NCBI RefSeq assembly: GCF_000269965.1
Contig: NC_017219.1
Coordinates: forward strand, 2,046,001-2,110,000
Source: Bifidobacterium longum subsp. infantis ATCC 15697 = JCM 1222 = DSM 20088
GTDB lineage: Bacteria; Actinomycetota; Actinomycetes; Actinomycetales; Bifidobacteriaceae
Length of the DNA: 64,000 bases
Direction: 5' to 3'
Numbering within the stretch: position 1 is the stretch's first letter; the number at the start of each line of letters is the position of its first letter. Positions 18,946-28,556 of this stretch are shown one piece after another. The position numbers were made by a program, and so were the translations under genes. The notes under the pieces are model-generated. The model did no database searches and was not told the DNA's origin. It was given only the letters and a program-made list of their open reading frames with translations.

Positions 18946-18972
18946 GCCACAGTCACGAAACATTCTCGTAAC
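18946..18972 (+). promoter_or_regulatory. GlnR-box-like operator upstream of glnA
   Basis: GCCAC (18946-18950), six bases, GAAAC (18957-18961), six bases, GTAAC (18968-18972). This spacing equals the alternating GTnAC-n6-GaAAC half-sites bound by OmpR-type GlnR in actinobacteria. It lies 74 bp before the glnA start in a 257-bp promoter region. The presence of GlnR in this organism is assumed, not seen. Confidence 0.45.
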
Positions 18973-19045
18973 CCAAGTTTCGAGCCGGCGAAACGCGCTA
19001 TTTTACGATATATACCGTTATATCTCATACGAAAGGAGCGGTCCC

Positions 19046-20482
19046 GTGACCGAACTCAAGTCCAAGGAAGACGTCGAGGCCCTTATCAACAAGGAAGGCA
19101 TCGAGTATGTCTCCGTCCGTTTCACCGATCTTATCGGCGTTCAGCAGCACTTCACCGTGCCGGCTAGCGAATTCCTGAAGGACGCTTTCACCGACGGCAT
19201 GCCGTTCGATGGTTCCTCCGTTCAGGGCTTCCAGGCCATCAACGAGTCCGACATGAAGCTGGTCCCGGACGTTGAGACCTCTTTCGTTGACCCGTTCCGC
19301 AAGCACAAGACCCTTGACGTGGCCTTCTCCATCGTCGACCCGCTGACCGACGAGCCGTACTCCCGCGACCCGCGTCAGGTCGCCGGCAAGGCCGAGGCCT
19401 ACCTGAAGTCCACCGGCATCGCCGACACCGCATCCTTCGCCCCTGAGGCCGAGTTCTTCATCTTCGACAAGGTGCGTTTCGAGAACTCCATGCAGCGCTC
19501 CTTCTACGAGGTCGACTCCATCGAAGCTCCGTGGAACTCCGGCGTTGACTCCGAAGAGGACGGCACCCCGAACATCGGTTTCAAGAATCGCGTCAAGAAG
19601 GGCTACTTCCCGGTTCCGCCGATTGACCACACCCAGGATCTGCGCGACGATATGGTCGCCAACCTGCAGAAGGTCGGTCTGATCCTCGAGCGTTCCCACC
19701 ACGAGGTCGCCGGCGCTGGCCAGCAGGAGATCAACTACCGCTTCAACACCCTGCAGCACGCAGGCGATGACCTGATGAAGTACAAGTACGTCGTCCACGA
19801 GACCGCCGCTCTGGCTGGCAAGGCTGCGACCTTCATGCCGAAGCCGATCGCCGACGACAACGGCACTGGTATGCACTGCCACCAGTCCCTGTGGAAGGAC
19901 GGCAAGCCGCTGTTCTACGACGAGAAGGGCTACGCTGGTCTGTCCGATCTGGCTCGCTGGTACATCGGCGGTCTGATCAAGCACTCCTCCTCCGTGCTGG
20001 CCTTCACCAACCCGTCCCTGAACTCCTACCACCGTCTGGTCCCGGGCTTCGAGGCTCCGGTCAACCTGGTGTACTCCGCTCGTAACCGTTCTGCCGCCAT
20101 CCGTATTCCGCTGGCCGGCACCTCCCCGGCTGCCAAGCGCATCGAGTTCCGCGCTCCGGATCCGTCCTGCAACCCGTTCCTGGCCTTCTCCGCTCAGCTG
20201 ATGGCTGGCCTGGACGGCATCCTGAACCACATCGAGCCTCCGGAGCCGGTCGACAAGGACCTCTACGAGCTGCCGCCGGAAGAGCACGCTGGCATCAAGC
20301 AGGTGCCAAGCTCCCTGGCCGAGGCTATGGACGCCCTGGAAGAGGACCACGACTTCCTCACCGCCGGCGACGTGTTCACCGACGACCTGATCGAGACCTG
20401 GATTGGCCTCAAGCGCGACGAGATCGACCAGGCTCGCCTGGCCCCGACCCCGCTCGAGTACGAGCTCTACTTCCACATCTGA
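19046..20482 (+). CDS. glnA: Glutamine synthetase type I
   Basis: ATP-dependent amidation of glutamate; cytosolic dodecamer. 478 aa with MPFDGSS, the ATP/metal region [18 protein letters not shown], the NRSAAIRIP loop and the adenylylation-site neighbourhood DLYELPPEE, marking it as GSI-beta controlled by GlnE. GTG start at 19046 follows AAAGGAG by seven bases. Codon use is strongly biased (CTG, GTC/GTT, TCC), as expected for a highly expressed gene. Ends 83 nt before a very stable terminator. Confidence 0.97.
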   Translation: MTELKSKEDVEALINKEGIEYVSVRFTDLIGVQQHFTVPASEFLKDAFTDGMPFDGSSVQGFQAINESDMKLVPDVETSFVDPFRKHKTLDVAFSIVDPLTDEPYSRDPRQVAGKAEAYLKSTGIADTASFAPEAEFFIFDKVRFENSMQRSFYEVDSIEAPWNSGVDSEEDGTPNIGFKNRVKKGYFPVPPIDHTQDLRDDMVANLQKVGLILERSHHEVAGAGQQEINYRFNTLQHAGDDLMKYKYVVHETAALAGKAATFMPKPIADDNGTGMHCHQSLWKDGKPLFYDEKGYAGLSDLARWYIGGLIKHSSSVLAFTNPSLNSYHRLVPGFEAPVNLVYSARNRSAAIRIPLAGTSPAAKRIEFRAPDPSCNPFLAFSAQLMAGLDGILNHIEPPEPVDKDLYELPPEEHAGIKQVPSSLAEAMDALEEDHDFLTAGDVFTDDLIETWIGLKRDEIDQARLAPTPLEYELYFHI

Positions 20483-20559
20483 GTTTGAGAGCTTAGCAAC
20501 GTTGGGATTTCGCCATTGCTCTTCTCTTGTGGGAGTCTAATGGGAGTCATTCAGCGTAA

Positions 20560-20835
20560 CTAGAAAGAACCTCGTGAAATTCGTTTCACGAGGTTCTTTA
20601 GGCTGGACATAAAGCCCACGGCCGCACATTCATCGATGACCAGGAAGCCCTCGCGGTCAGCCATCCTGAGGTTCTCTTCGCTATACGGGTAGTGCGAGGT
20701 ACGGAAGGAGTTCGCGTTGACCCATTTCATGAGTTCGTAGTCGCGCTTGATGACGGCCGGATTCTCGCCGCGACCGTTGATAATGCTGTCTTCGTGGCGA
20801 CCGAAACCCTTGAGATTATCTTTCGGCCAGAACAA
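20560..20835 (-). pseudogene. Remnant of a GH2 beta-glucuronidase-type gene
   Basis: About 75 residues are recognisable: [24 protein letters not shown] and [12 protein letters not shown], which is the conserved catalytic-core stretch of GH2 beta-glucuronidases (normally about 600 aa). Both ends are lost; the reading frame then runs into the glnA terminator hairpin. The general acid/base Glu and nucleophile Glu regions are absent, so it cannot be active. Evidence of a former glucuronide-utilising gene deleted from this locus. Confidence 0.85.
20565..20598. terminator. Strong bidirectional-looking terminator after glnA
   Basis: Perfect 15-base arms (20565-20579 and 20584-20598, containing AACCTCGTGAAA) closed by a TTCG tetraloop, with A and T runs at the outer stem ends. 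It serves glnA on the plus strand and would also stop transcription of the GH2 remnant from the other side. Confidence 0.9.
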
Positions 20836-20942
20836 CAGAAAATGGTTCCTGATTCATGGTAAAAAGAATAGCCAGCATTTATTTATGAATGAGATTCCAA
20901 GCGCCGGAGGCCCCCGGCATTCTTTTCGTCGAAGGGGACAAT

Positions 20943-22049
20943 TCAGAACACGACCGCCGACACAATCGTCAGGGAGGCCAGCGAGAACAGCGTGCTTACG
21001 AGCACGAAGCCGACCGCATACTCGGGCATGTTGTTCTTGCGACCGGTGAACATGGCGATGGTGGTCATGGTCGGCAGTCCGGCGATGACCGTGATCATCA
21101 GCACCATGTCATGGGTGATCGACAGTTGCGGCGATGCGCCGGTCAGCGCGGTCAGTAGCGCGTAGAAGGCGAGCGGGAATGCGATCATCTTGGCGACTAG
21201 GCCAGCATAGAGTTCGTAGCGTTTGAGGACGCCCCACCACTTGGTCAGTGCGAACAGGCCGCCCAAGTAGATTAGCGACATCGGTGTGGCCATATTGCCG
21301 ATGGTGTGCAGCGGCTTCAGGATGATGTCCGGCACCTTGACGCCAAGCAGAATCAGAATCAGGGCGAGCATCACGCCAATGAAGGCGGGATTGACGAATC
21401 GTTTAAGCAGGCCGAGGACGCGGGTACCTAGCGAGGGGCGGACGACGGCCGGAGAACCACCGTTTGCGGCATTGCTCGCCGAACCAGCATTGCTCGCCGA
21501 ACCAGCCTCCCCCACCGAACCGGCGCCGTTCACCGAACCGTTCGCGACCGCACCTCGCGCGCCAATCGCGTTGCCGTCAGTCGCTTCGACGACCGGCTCG
21601 CACAGCCATACGCCGTACGTCCAGAGCAGCGTCTGGTCGATGATCGACATCAGCGCCACGTAAATCGCGCCGTTCTGCGGCCAAAGTGCCATAATCAACG
21701 GAATGCCGATGAATCCGGCGTTGCCGAAAATAAGCGATGCCTGGAATACATGGCTACGCGAACCTTTGAGCCGCAACAGTTTGGCGACCAGCCAGAACAC
21801 CAGGATGAGCAGCGCGTACATCACGGCGGTCAGCAGCATCACGCCCCAGTTGGCGGCGAGCTGCGCGCGGTCCGCGCCGTCGACGGCGTTCGAGAACACG
21901 AGCACAGGGATGAGCACGTTGAGCAGCAGCGAACACATGCCGTCCAGCGCCGTCTGACCATAGAACCGGAGCCTTACACATCCGTATCCGACCATCAGCA
22001 TGATCAGGAATCCGACCAACTGGCCAATCATGACACCGAACTGCCCCAT
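20943..22049 (-). CDS. AEC-family permease (auxin efflux carrier type)
   Basis: 368 aa, about ten hydrophobic helices in two five-helix halves (roughly residues 5-170 and 235-368). The central cytosolic loop (about 165-215) is Ala/Gly/Ser/Asn-rich with the repeat GSASNA, an expansion unlike the compact loops of most family members. AEC proteins export or import organic anions such as malate; the substrate here is unknown. ATG 22049 follows AGGAG; an upstream in-frame start at 22076 has none. Confidence 0.85.
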   Translation of the reverse strand: MGQFGVMIGQLVGFLIMLMVGYGCVRLRFYGQTALDGMCSLLLNVLIPVLVFSNAVDGADRAQLAANWGVMLLTAVMYALLILVFWLVAKLLRLKGSRSHVFQASLIFGNAGFIGIPLIMALWPQNGAIYVALMSIIDQTLLWTYGVWLCEPVVEATDGNAIGARGAVANGSVNGAGSVGEAGSASNAGSASNAANGGSPAVVRPSLGTRVLGLLKRFVNPAFIGVMLALILILLGVKVPDIILKPLHTIGNMATPMSLIYLGGLFALTKWWGVLKRYELYAGLVAKMIAFPLAFYALLTALTGASPQLSITHDMVLMITVIAGLPTMTTIAMFTGRKNNMPEYAVGFVLVSTLFSLASLTIVSAVVF

Positions 22050-22239
22050 GCACACTCCTCTCGTTTGCTCTCCCACGATTTCCTGTCACTGGTTCATATA
22101 GGCAGCCATCTGGACAGGCTCGGCGGCACACGCATCAGTATGTTCGATACCACCACATGCCAATCCACTTCTCGTTCAACCGTTCCCCGTGCTAATGAGC
22201 CGCCTGCCACCCCGTGTTGCCGGTGCTGCGCGAGCACCG

Positions 22240-22766
22240 CTACGTGTATTGCATTCCGGTGGCCCTCGGGCGCAACGTGTGGGTCGGCGCGAACGTGTCG
22301 ATCCACACGTTTTCGCCGATGTGGATCGGACACGAATACTGGGCGCCCCGGTAGCGCAGGTCCGGACGCACAGGATGGCCGGTGGCTACAAGCGTGACGT
22401 TGGGGCCGAGCATGGTGTGGGAGCCGATGAAGATATCGCCATCGTCGACCAGCGTCAGGTTGAAGTTGGCGTAGCAGCGCTCGCCCCAGTACGTATTGCT
22501 GCCCCAGTTCGCGTACACCGGGCCTTCGAGGTACAGGCCCTCCCCCGCAGCGCCGAAGAACGCCTTCATGAGTTCGGTACGGCGCTTCGGGTGGGTCAGC
22601 GGCGTGGCGTTGAGTTCGAGCTGGAGGTGCGCTGGGCGGCCTGCAGGTCGAAGAAGCCATCCACATCGTCCGGCAGATAGACTTCGCCGGAGAACATGAG
22701 CGCCATTTTCTCACGCGTGGCGTCATCGATCATCGGCTTGGCGATCGGCTTGCCTTCGGTCATCAT
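22240..22766 (-). pseudogene. Decayed maltose/galactoside O-acetyltransferase
   Basis: The left-handed beta-helix (hexapeptide) acetyltransferase sequence is split over two frames. Codons from 22766 give an N-terminal part ending EVYLPDDVDGFFDLQAAQ; near 22650 a frameshift moves homology to another frame that continues with THPKRRTELMKAF, NWGSNTYWGERCYANFN and ENVWIDTFAPTHTLRP, and a TAG stop ends it at GMQYT. The C-terminal third with the NxWIG and GxGSVV rungs is missing. Confidence 0.85.
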
Positions 22767-22805
22767 CGTCTCCTGTTAGTTGCTGCGGCGACTGTGCCAG
22801 TCGAA

Positions 22806-23351
22806 CTATTGTGCCACAGACTCGTCTTCGATACCCAGCATTGAGCGCAACCAGTCGAGCTCGGCGGCGATTTCGGCGTCATGCACGGCGATGATGCCGC
22901 GGCGGTAGGGGTCGTCGATCTGCTCGATGGAGAGCGGGTTGCCGGCGTCGCAGTAGAAGAAGTGCACGTCATGGCCGTTCAGCAGGTCGTAGCGGCGGCG
23001 CAGCACCGCGTCACGGTCTGATTTATCCGGAACAACACCAAGGAAGGTGAGCACGACGGTCCAGCGGGTGATATCGGTGAGGTTGAATCCGCCGGTGTTG
23101 CGCAGTTCCTCGATGAGTTTGTTGCGGCCCGCCTCAAGCAGGGTGAATACGCGGCGCTGACGGCCATCGCGGATCTCAGACTGTTCGGAAATCAGGCCGG
23201 CTTCGACGAGTCGGTTGGTCGCCGGATATACCGTGCCGTCGCTGAATTTGCGCGCGTAGCCCTGCAGCTGTTCCATCTTCTTGCGCAGTTCGTAGCCGCA
23301 CATGGATCGTTCGCTTAAGAACCCCAGAATCATCATCTCAATCAAGCTCAT
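22806..23351 (-). CDS. PadR-family transcriptional regulator
   Basis: 181 aa. The winged helix covers residues about 1-85: LGFLSERSMCGYELRKKME, the recognition region SDGTVYPATNRLVEAGLI and the wing DGRQRRVFTL; the C-terminal Vir_C helical dimerisation part follows. ATG 23351 is preferred over an upstream in-frame start because PadR proteins begin at this point. Upstream DNA carries repeated CGTTTCGA octamers, so autoregulation is likely. The neighbouring acetyltransferase and MATE pump are possible targets. Confidence 0.88.
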   Translation of the reverse strand: MSLIEMMILGFLSERSMCGYELRKKMEQLQGYARKFSDGTVYPATNRLVEAGLISEQSEIRDGRQRRVFTLLEAGRNKLIEELRNTGGFNLTDITRWTVVLTFLGVVPDKSDRDAVLRRRYDLLNGHDVHFFYCDAGNPLSIEQIDDPYRRGIIAVHDAEIAAELDWLRSMLGIEDESVAQ

Positions 23352-23367
23352 GATCACCAGTCTACCT

Positions 23368-23460
23368 CGTTTCGACACGCCACGTTTCGATATGTGTCGT
23401 TTCGATGTATAGTGTATCTCAACAGCGAGAAATACCTCGAAACGAGATATGCGGCATATC
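23368..23460 (-). promoter_or_regulatory. PadR promoter region with 15-bp-spaced octamers and a dyad
   Basis: CGTTTCGA occurs at 23368, 23383 and 23398, exactly 15 bp apart, and inverted (TCGAAACG) at 23437. Further upstream GATATGC-G-GCATATC (23446-23460) is a perfect dyad. TATACA on the minus strand (near 23411-23406) could be the -10. Arrangement suits cooperative binding of PadR dimers. Confidence 0.6.
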
Positions 23461-23473
23461 GCAGCGAATCATT

Positions 23474-23606
23474 CTCAATAAGAAAAGTGTGAGGCAAACG
23501 CACAATACCAATCAATCGCACATTCGACGGAATGGCATCAGACCGCCGTTCCCAGGATTTGGATGTGCGATTGGCGCTGTGCGAGCCTCACACTTTTCTT
23601 ATTGAG
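23474..23606. repeat. 133-bp inverted-repeat element
   Basis: Perfect 22-base terminal arms (23474-23495 and 23585-23606; CTCAATAAGAAAAGTG...) enclose 89 bp. Inside, complementarity continues in blocks (CGCACA, CCAATC, GCACAT on the left; their complements on the right), so almost the whole element can fold into one long hairpin. The right arm supplies the last codons and stop of the glycosylase gene. No transposase gene inside; a MITE-like element or structured RNA. Confidence 0.85.
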
Positions 23607-24306
23607 CACCATTTTGTGTGAGGCTTACACCCAAGAACGACTCACTCTTTGCCGCGTCATCGCGGTATGCCTTGCCGAACTCGTCGATAAGCCCATGGAA
23701 CTCCTGCAAATCCCCAACGCTGAGGCTCGTGCTCAGCACCACGGGCGAATAGGCCTTGTGGAATGCCGGATAGCCGGCCGGCACGTCGAATCCGAGGAAG
23801 GCGAACAGCCGCCGCGCGTAGGTATCGGCCACGAATGTGCGGCGCGAGAACACGTACAGCATCAGATCGTCGGCCGTCTCGCCGCCAATACCAAATAATC
23901 CAAGCAACTCGGCCCGTAATTCGGCATCGGAAATAGCCGCGGCACCCTCGGGCGCGGCCCCGCAACGCTCCACATACCACCGACTCAGCGACTGTACGGT
24001 CTTGGATTTGTTGACATAAAAGCCTGACGGTCGAATCAGTTCCTGCAAACGCTCCGGATCCATGGCCGCCAACGCATGGGGTTCGAGCACATCCTCCGCT
24101 TTCAACGCCGCAAGCGAACGATCCACATTGCTCCACGCCGTATTCTGCGTCAGCACCGCGCCCACCATAATCTCGAACGTGGTCTCCGCCGGCCACCATC
24201 CGGTCGGGCCGAGTGCGTCAGCCATGGTGCGGTACAGCGATTCGATGCGCTCCGGTACAGGCCACTTGTGTGCCTGGTTGGCTTTCATACGTTTCATATT
24301 CTGCAT
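23599..24306 (-). CDS. HhH-GPD DNA glycosylase, endonuclease III-like without Fe-S cluster
   Basis: 235 aa. The helix-hairpin-helix is at about residues 135-155 (LFGIGGETADDL) and the catalytic Asp follows in FVADTYARRLF. The lysine that makes endonuclease III a lyase (LPGVGxKTA) is replaced, which suggests a monofunctional glycosylase. The four-Cys C-terminal iron-sulfur motif is absent. ATG 24306 follows GGAG by five bases. The C terminus is formed by the right arm of the inverted-repeat element, and another inverted repeat lies upstream. Confidence 0.85.
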   Translation of the reverse strand: MQNMKRMKANQAHKWPVPERIESLYRTMADALGPTGWWPAETTFEIMVGAVLTQNTAWSNVDRSLAALKAEDVLEPHALAAMDPERLQELIRPSGFYVNKSKTVQSLSRWYVERCGAAPEGAAAISDAELRAELLGLFGIGGETADDLMLYVFSRRTFVADTYARRLFAFLGFDVPAGYPAFHKAYSPVVLSTSLSVGDLQEFHGLIDEFGKAYRDDAAKSESFLGVSLTQNGAQ

Positions 24307-24340
24307 TCAGGCTCCGTATTAGCCATCCGCCATTCATTTA

Positions 24341-24465
24341 TTAGGTCGATTATGCGTTCATTAGGTCACTTGTGATGAACACTGCCTTCAAGAATGGTTT
24401 CATTCCAATGCTCATTATCTCATGCTAAGCAGGGCACCGACCTAATGAACGCATAATCGACCTAA
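24341..24465. repeat. 125-bp inverted-repeat element
   Basis: Perfect 27-base arms at 24341-24367 and 24439-24465 enclose 71 bp. Each arm contains two TTAGGTC/GACCTAA words in direct orientation around GATTATGCGTTCA. It fills the gap between the glycosylase start and the MATE gene stop. Different in sequence from the element at 23474. Confidence 0.88.
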
Positions 24466-24551
24466 TGAACGCAACGGTAAGGAAAAACTACAGAGATTCA
24501 GCGAGATATGCTCGGTCCACCTGGTCTGGAAGTCGAAAATCTTGATGACAT

Positions 24552-25910
24552 CTACCGCAATTCGTGCAGGATTCGCCGCATGAACGGGATGGTGACCACG
24601 AATGTCAGCACGTCGGACACCGATTGGGCCATTTCCACGCCGAGCACGCCGAACATCATCGGCAGAATCAGCACGATTGGCGCCAGGAACAGGCCTTGCC
24701 TGCACAAGGCCAGGAACGAGGCGATGCCGGTGCGGCCCATGGTCTGGGTCATCATATTGCCCATCATGTTGAAGCCGTTGAGAATCACCGTGCAGCATTG
24801 AATATGCAGCGCTGCCACGCCCACCGCCACCACGGCCGGGTCGGAACGGAAGATCTCGACCAGTTGCGGCGCGAAAATCCACAGCAGCGCTGCCAACGCC
24901 ACGAGCACGCAGGTGGTGAGCCGCACGCAGAACCAATATCCCTCTTTGACTCGCGCGAACAGGCCGGCACCGTAGTTGTAGCCGCACACCGGCTGAAAGC
25001 CTTGGCCGAGACCCACGATCACCGAATTGGCGCCCAACATGATGCGCATCACGATGGCCATGCCGGCGATGGCCGCGTCGCCGAACGGGTTGGCGGCGAT
25101 GTTCACGCAAGTCACGGAAATCGAGCCGGCGCCTTGGCGGATCAGCGAAGGCAGGCCGCCGCCAGCCACTTCGCGCATGAGCAGCACATCCGGCTTGCAA
25201 TTGCGCAGGGACAGTTTCATCACGCCGAATTTGCGGCTCATCGTGGTCAGAATCGTAAAGCTCACCGTCTGGCAGATGGCGGTGGCGAGGCCGGCACCGA
25301 AAATCCCCAGACCGGCCACGAAAATGAACAATGGCGCAAGCAGGAAATTCAGCAATGCGCCGGAAACCAGCCCGATCATGCCGAACGTCGATTGCCCTTG
25401 GTATCGCAGCAGTCCGTTGAGTGCGAACGAACCGCACACGCAGGGTGCGGCGACCAGCAACGGCGTCAGATATTGCACGGCGTATGGGGCAATCGTCGAG
25501 GTCGAGCCCAGCATGACGACAAGTGGCCGCAGGGTCAGCAACCCGATTGCGGCAATCACCAAACCGGAGATCACCGCGCCCGCAAAGCCCACGGCCAGTA
25601 GTCGGGAGGCGCGATCATTGTTTTGCTTGCCGAGTTCGCGACTCATCGAGTTGCCCGCGCCGTTGCCGAAGAAGAAGCCGAGCGCCTGCATCACGGTCAT
25701 GACGGAGAACGCGATGCCGATAGCACCGGACTGCGCGGTGCCGAGCTGACCAATAAAGAACGTGTCCGTGAGACTGTAGGCGGTGGTCACCAAGTTGGAG
25801 ATGACGGCCGGCAAGCACAGTTTGAGAATCAGCGGCTTGACCGGCTGCCCGGTCATCTGCCGATATTTCGCGTCCGCGCTTGCGCGTCTAACGCCATGAA
25901 TCTGCACCAT
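24552..25910 (-). CDS. MATE-family multidrug efflux protein
   Basis: 452 aa with about twelve membrane helices in two homologous bundles (N half from about residue 25, C half from about 255). Characteristic stretches: TDTFFIGQLGTAQ near residue 47-60, GNGAGNSMSRELGKQNN, and the second-half equivalent GLGQGFQPVCGYNYGAG. Na+- or H+-coupled drug/metabolite exporter; substrate unknown. Start at 25910 is the first in frame; no strong ribosome binding site seen. Confidence 0.9.
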   Translation of the reverse strand: MVQIHGVRRASADAKYRQMTGQPVKPLILKLCLPAVISNLVTTAYSLTDTFFIGQLGTAQSGAIGIAFSVMTVMQALGFFFGNGAGNSMSRELGKQNNDRASRLLAVGFAGAVISGLVIAAIGLLTLRPLVVMLGSTSTIAPYAVQYLTPLLVAAPCVCGSFALNGLLRYQGQSTFGMIGLVSGALLNFLLAPLFIFVAGLGIFGAGLATAICQTVSFTILTTMSRKFGVMKLSLRNCKPDVLLMREVAGGGLPSLIRQGAGSISVTCVNIAANPFGDAAIAGMAIVMRIMLGANSVIVGLGQGFQPVCGYNYGAGLFARVKEGYWFCVRLTTCVLVALAALLWIFAPQLVEIFRSDPAVVAVGVAALHIQCCTVILNGFNMMGNMMTQTMGRTGIASFLALCRQGLFLAPIVLILPMMFGVLGVEMAQSVSDVLTFVVTIPFMRRILHELR

Positions 25911-25967
25911 GGACGGCTATCCTACTCGCGCAGGGTCCTATGCGAAGGCGCGTGACCGCCATACGAG

Positions 25968-28556
25968 TCAGCACAGATACCGCCCGGTGATGCTGTTCGG
26001 ATTGGCCGCGATTTGTTCCGGCGTTCCGGTGGCGACGATGCGTCCGCCGCTTTCGCCGCCGCCCGGACCCATGTCGATGATCCAGTCCGCATTGGCGATC
26101 ACGTCAAGGTCATGTTCGATGACCACGACTGTTGCGCCGCTCGCCACGAGCCGGTCGAACACGCCCAGCAGCACGCGCACGTCGAACGGGTGCAGACCGA
26201 TGGTCGGCTCATCGAACACGAATACCGCGTCCGATTGGGCCTTGCCCATTTCGCTGGCGAGTTTCAGCCGCTGGGCTTCGCCGCCCGAAAGCGCCGGAGT
26301 CGGTTCGCCGAGCGTCAAGTAGCCGAGGCCCAAGTCGTGCAGGGTGGTCAGACGTGCGTGAACCTTCTTGAGGTCGCTGGTCACGGCCAGCGCCTGGTCC
26401 ACGCTCATTGCCATGAGTTGAGGCAGGCTCAGGGAAATGTTGCCGCCACCCTGACCCGTCGCCTCACTCAATTTTTCCTTGGCAGCTTTGCGCTTATCCG
26501 GGACCTTCATCTTCGCCGCTTTGCCCTTAGCCGCTTTAACCGCACGCCGAATCGCGTCGGCTTCGGACGCATAGCGGGAGCCTCCACAATCCGGGCATTC
26601 GATGGTCACGTCCGGCAGGAACTGCACATCGAGCGAGATCGAACCGGTGCCGTCGCACGTGGGGCAACGCAGTCTGCCGGTGTTGTACGAGAAATCGCCA
26701 GCCTTCCAGCCGCCCGCTTTGGCGTCGTCCGCGCGGGCGAAGGCGCGGCGCAATTCGTCGTGAATATCGGCATAGGTGGCCACAGTGGAACGCACATTTG
26801 CGCCAATCGGCGTGGCGTCGATGAGATTCGCGCGATTGATGCCCTCGGCTTTAAGCTCGAGCACGTGTTCCGGCAACCGCTCCCCCGCTGCCTGCGCTTT
26901 GAGCGCGGGAATCAGCGATTCAAGCACCACCGTGGTCTTGCCTGAGCCGGAGACGCCGGTCACCGCCACGAGCCGGCCGCGCGGGATATCAACGTCCAGC
27001 GGCTTGACTGTATGCAGCTGGCTGGTTGTCATGCGTATGTGGCCAAGGCTGAACACCTGTGATTCAGCCACACGCTCACGTATACGCGCGCTCACCTGAT
27101 CAGATAGGAACGGCGCAATGCGACTACTGGGATTCGCCGCCACCTCGCCGACCGTGCCTTGCACGATCACATGCCCACCTTCGGCACCGGCGACCAGCCC
27201 CATTTCAATGAGATGGTCACACGCCTTGAGCACACGCACGTCATGGTCCACGACCACCACGGAATTGCCGTCCGCCACCAAGTCATACATCACGCCGAGC
27301 AGCCCGTCCACGTTCGAGGGATGCAGACCGATGGATGGCTCGTCGAGCACATACAGCACGCCGGTGGTGCGGTTGCGCACGGCCCGGGCGAGCTGCACAC
27401 GTTGGCGTTCTCCGGTCGACAGTGTGGCGCCGGCGCGATCAAGCGCCAGATAGCCGAGCCCCAGATCCAGCAGTCGTCGGGCCACGTCTAGGAACGATTC
27501 GCAGATGTTGGTGGCCATCGGCCGCATGTCGGGGCGCAGGGATTCCGGCACTCCGCGCACCCAATCCGCCGCCGCGTCCAAGGTCATCGCGCCGGCTTCG
27601 GCCAAGTTCAGCCCGCGCACGTGCGGAGCCCGGGCGACGGCGCTCAGTCGGGTGCCACTGCAGTCGGCGCACGGCCCCTCCTTGAGGAACCGGGCCACAC
27701 GCTTCAGGCCCTTCTCGTCCTTGGCTTTGGCGAGCGCATTCTCCACCGTGTACACGGCGTTGAAGTAGGTGAAGTCGAGTTCGGCGAAATCGTCGCCTTT
27801 CTTCGGCTTGTAGAGGATGTGCTTTTTGACGGCTGGCCCGTTGAATACGATGTCGCGTTCTTCGGGCGTGAGCTCGCTGAACGGCACGTTGGTGCGCACG
27901 CCCATCGCACCGCACACCTGTTTCATGAGGTCCCACATGAGCGAGCCCCATGGCAGCACAGCGCCGTCGTCGATGCGTTTCGACTCGTCCGGGACCAGGG
28001 CCGCGCGGTTTACTTCGCGCACGATGCCGTTGCCGGAGCAGGTCGGGCAGGCGCCGGCCGAGTTGAAGGCGAGCGATTCAGCACCGGGCGCATGGAATTC
28101 CTTGCCACAGCTGACGCAAGTAATGGGCAGTCCGGCCGCCACGTTCAGCGTGGGCTCGTTGCGCGCCCCGCAATGCGAGCACACGTGCGAGGCGACGCGG
28201 GAGAACAGGAGTCGCAGGCTGTTGAGCAATTCGGTCATCGTGCCGAACGTCGAGCGGATGCCGGGCACCGTGGGCCGCTGGTGCAGAGCCAGCGCGGCCG
28301 GCACGTGCAGCACTTCGTCCACCTGGGCGCGGCTGGCCTGGGTCAGTCGACGGCGCGTGTACGTGGACAGCGCTTCCAAGTAGCGCCGCGAACCTTCCGC
28401 ATACAGCACGCCGAGCGCCAGAGAGCTTTTGCCCGAACCGGAGACGCCGGCCACGCCCACCAGTTCACACAGCGGAATGTCAATGTCGATGTTCTTGAGG
28501 TTATGCACGCGCGCACCGCGCACCTCAATCGCCTGCGGCCGTTGATTGTTGGTCAT
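25968..28556 (-). CDS. UvrA-like ABC ATPase (UvrA2/drug-resistance type)
   Basis: 862 aa, shorter than housekeeping UvrA (about 940-1000). Two UvrA-type ATPase halves: Walker A GVSGSGKSSLAL near residue 37 and GVSGSGKTTVVL in the middle; signatures LSTGERQRVQLA and LSGGEAQRLKLA; Walker B VLYVLDEPSIGLHP and VFVFDEPTIGLHP. Zinc modules CSHCG...CVSCGKEF...CPTCSGNG and CPTCDGTGS...CPDCGGSRY are present. Shortened UvrA paralogues occur in drug-resistance and DNA-damage contexts; here it sits beside a MATE pump. GTG 28565 is an alternative start. Confidence 0.88.
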   Translation of the reverse strand: MTNNQRPQAIEVRGARVHNLKNIDIDIPLCELVGVAGVSGSGKSSLALGVLYAEGSRRYLEALSTYTRRRLTQASRAQVDEVLHVPAALALHQRPTVPGIRSTFGTMTELLNSLRLLFSRVASHVCSHCGARNEPTLNVAAGLPITCVSCGKEFHAPGAESLAFNSAGACPTCSGNGIVREVNRAALVPDESKRIDDGAVLPWGSLMWDLMKQVCGAMGVRTNVPFSELTPEERDIVFNGPAVKKHILYKPKKGDDFAELDFTYFNAVYTVENALAKAKDEKGLKRVARFLKEGPCADCSGTRLSAVARAPHVRGLNLAEAGAMTLDAAADWVRGVPESLRPDMRPMATNICESFLDVARRLLDLGLGYLALDRAGATLSTGERQRVQLARAVRNRTTGVLYVLDEPSIGLHPSNVDGLLGVMYDLVADGNSVVVVDHDVRVLKACDHLIEMGLVAGAEGGHVIVQGTVGEVAANPSSRIAPFLSDQVSARIRERVAESQVFSLGHIRMTTSQLHTVKPLDVDIPRGRLVAVTGVSGSGKTTVVLESLIPALKAQAAGERLPEHVLELKAEGINRANLIDATPIGANVRSTVATYADIHDELRRAFARADDAKAGGWKAGDFSYNTGRLRCPTCDGTGSISLDVQFLPDVTIECPDCGGSRYASEADAIRRAVKAAKGKAAKMKVPDKRKAAKEKLSEATGQGGGNISLSLPQLMAMSVDQALAVTSDLKKVHARLTTLHDLGLGYLTLGEPTPALSGGEAQRLKLASEMGKAQSDAVFVFDEPTIGLHPFDVRVLLGVFDRLVASGATVVVIEHDLDVIANADWIIDMGPGGGESGGRIVATGTPEQIAANPNSITGRYLC

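Noticed and set aside
22050-22239. Frames between the AEC permease and the acetyltransferase pseudogene
   Set aside because: Short tails such as one ending AAYMNQ look protein-like but are too short and match nothing I recognise.
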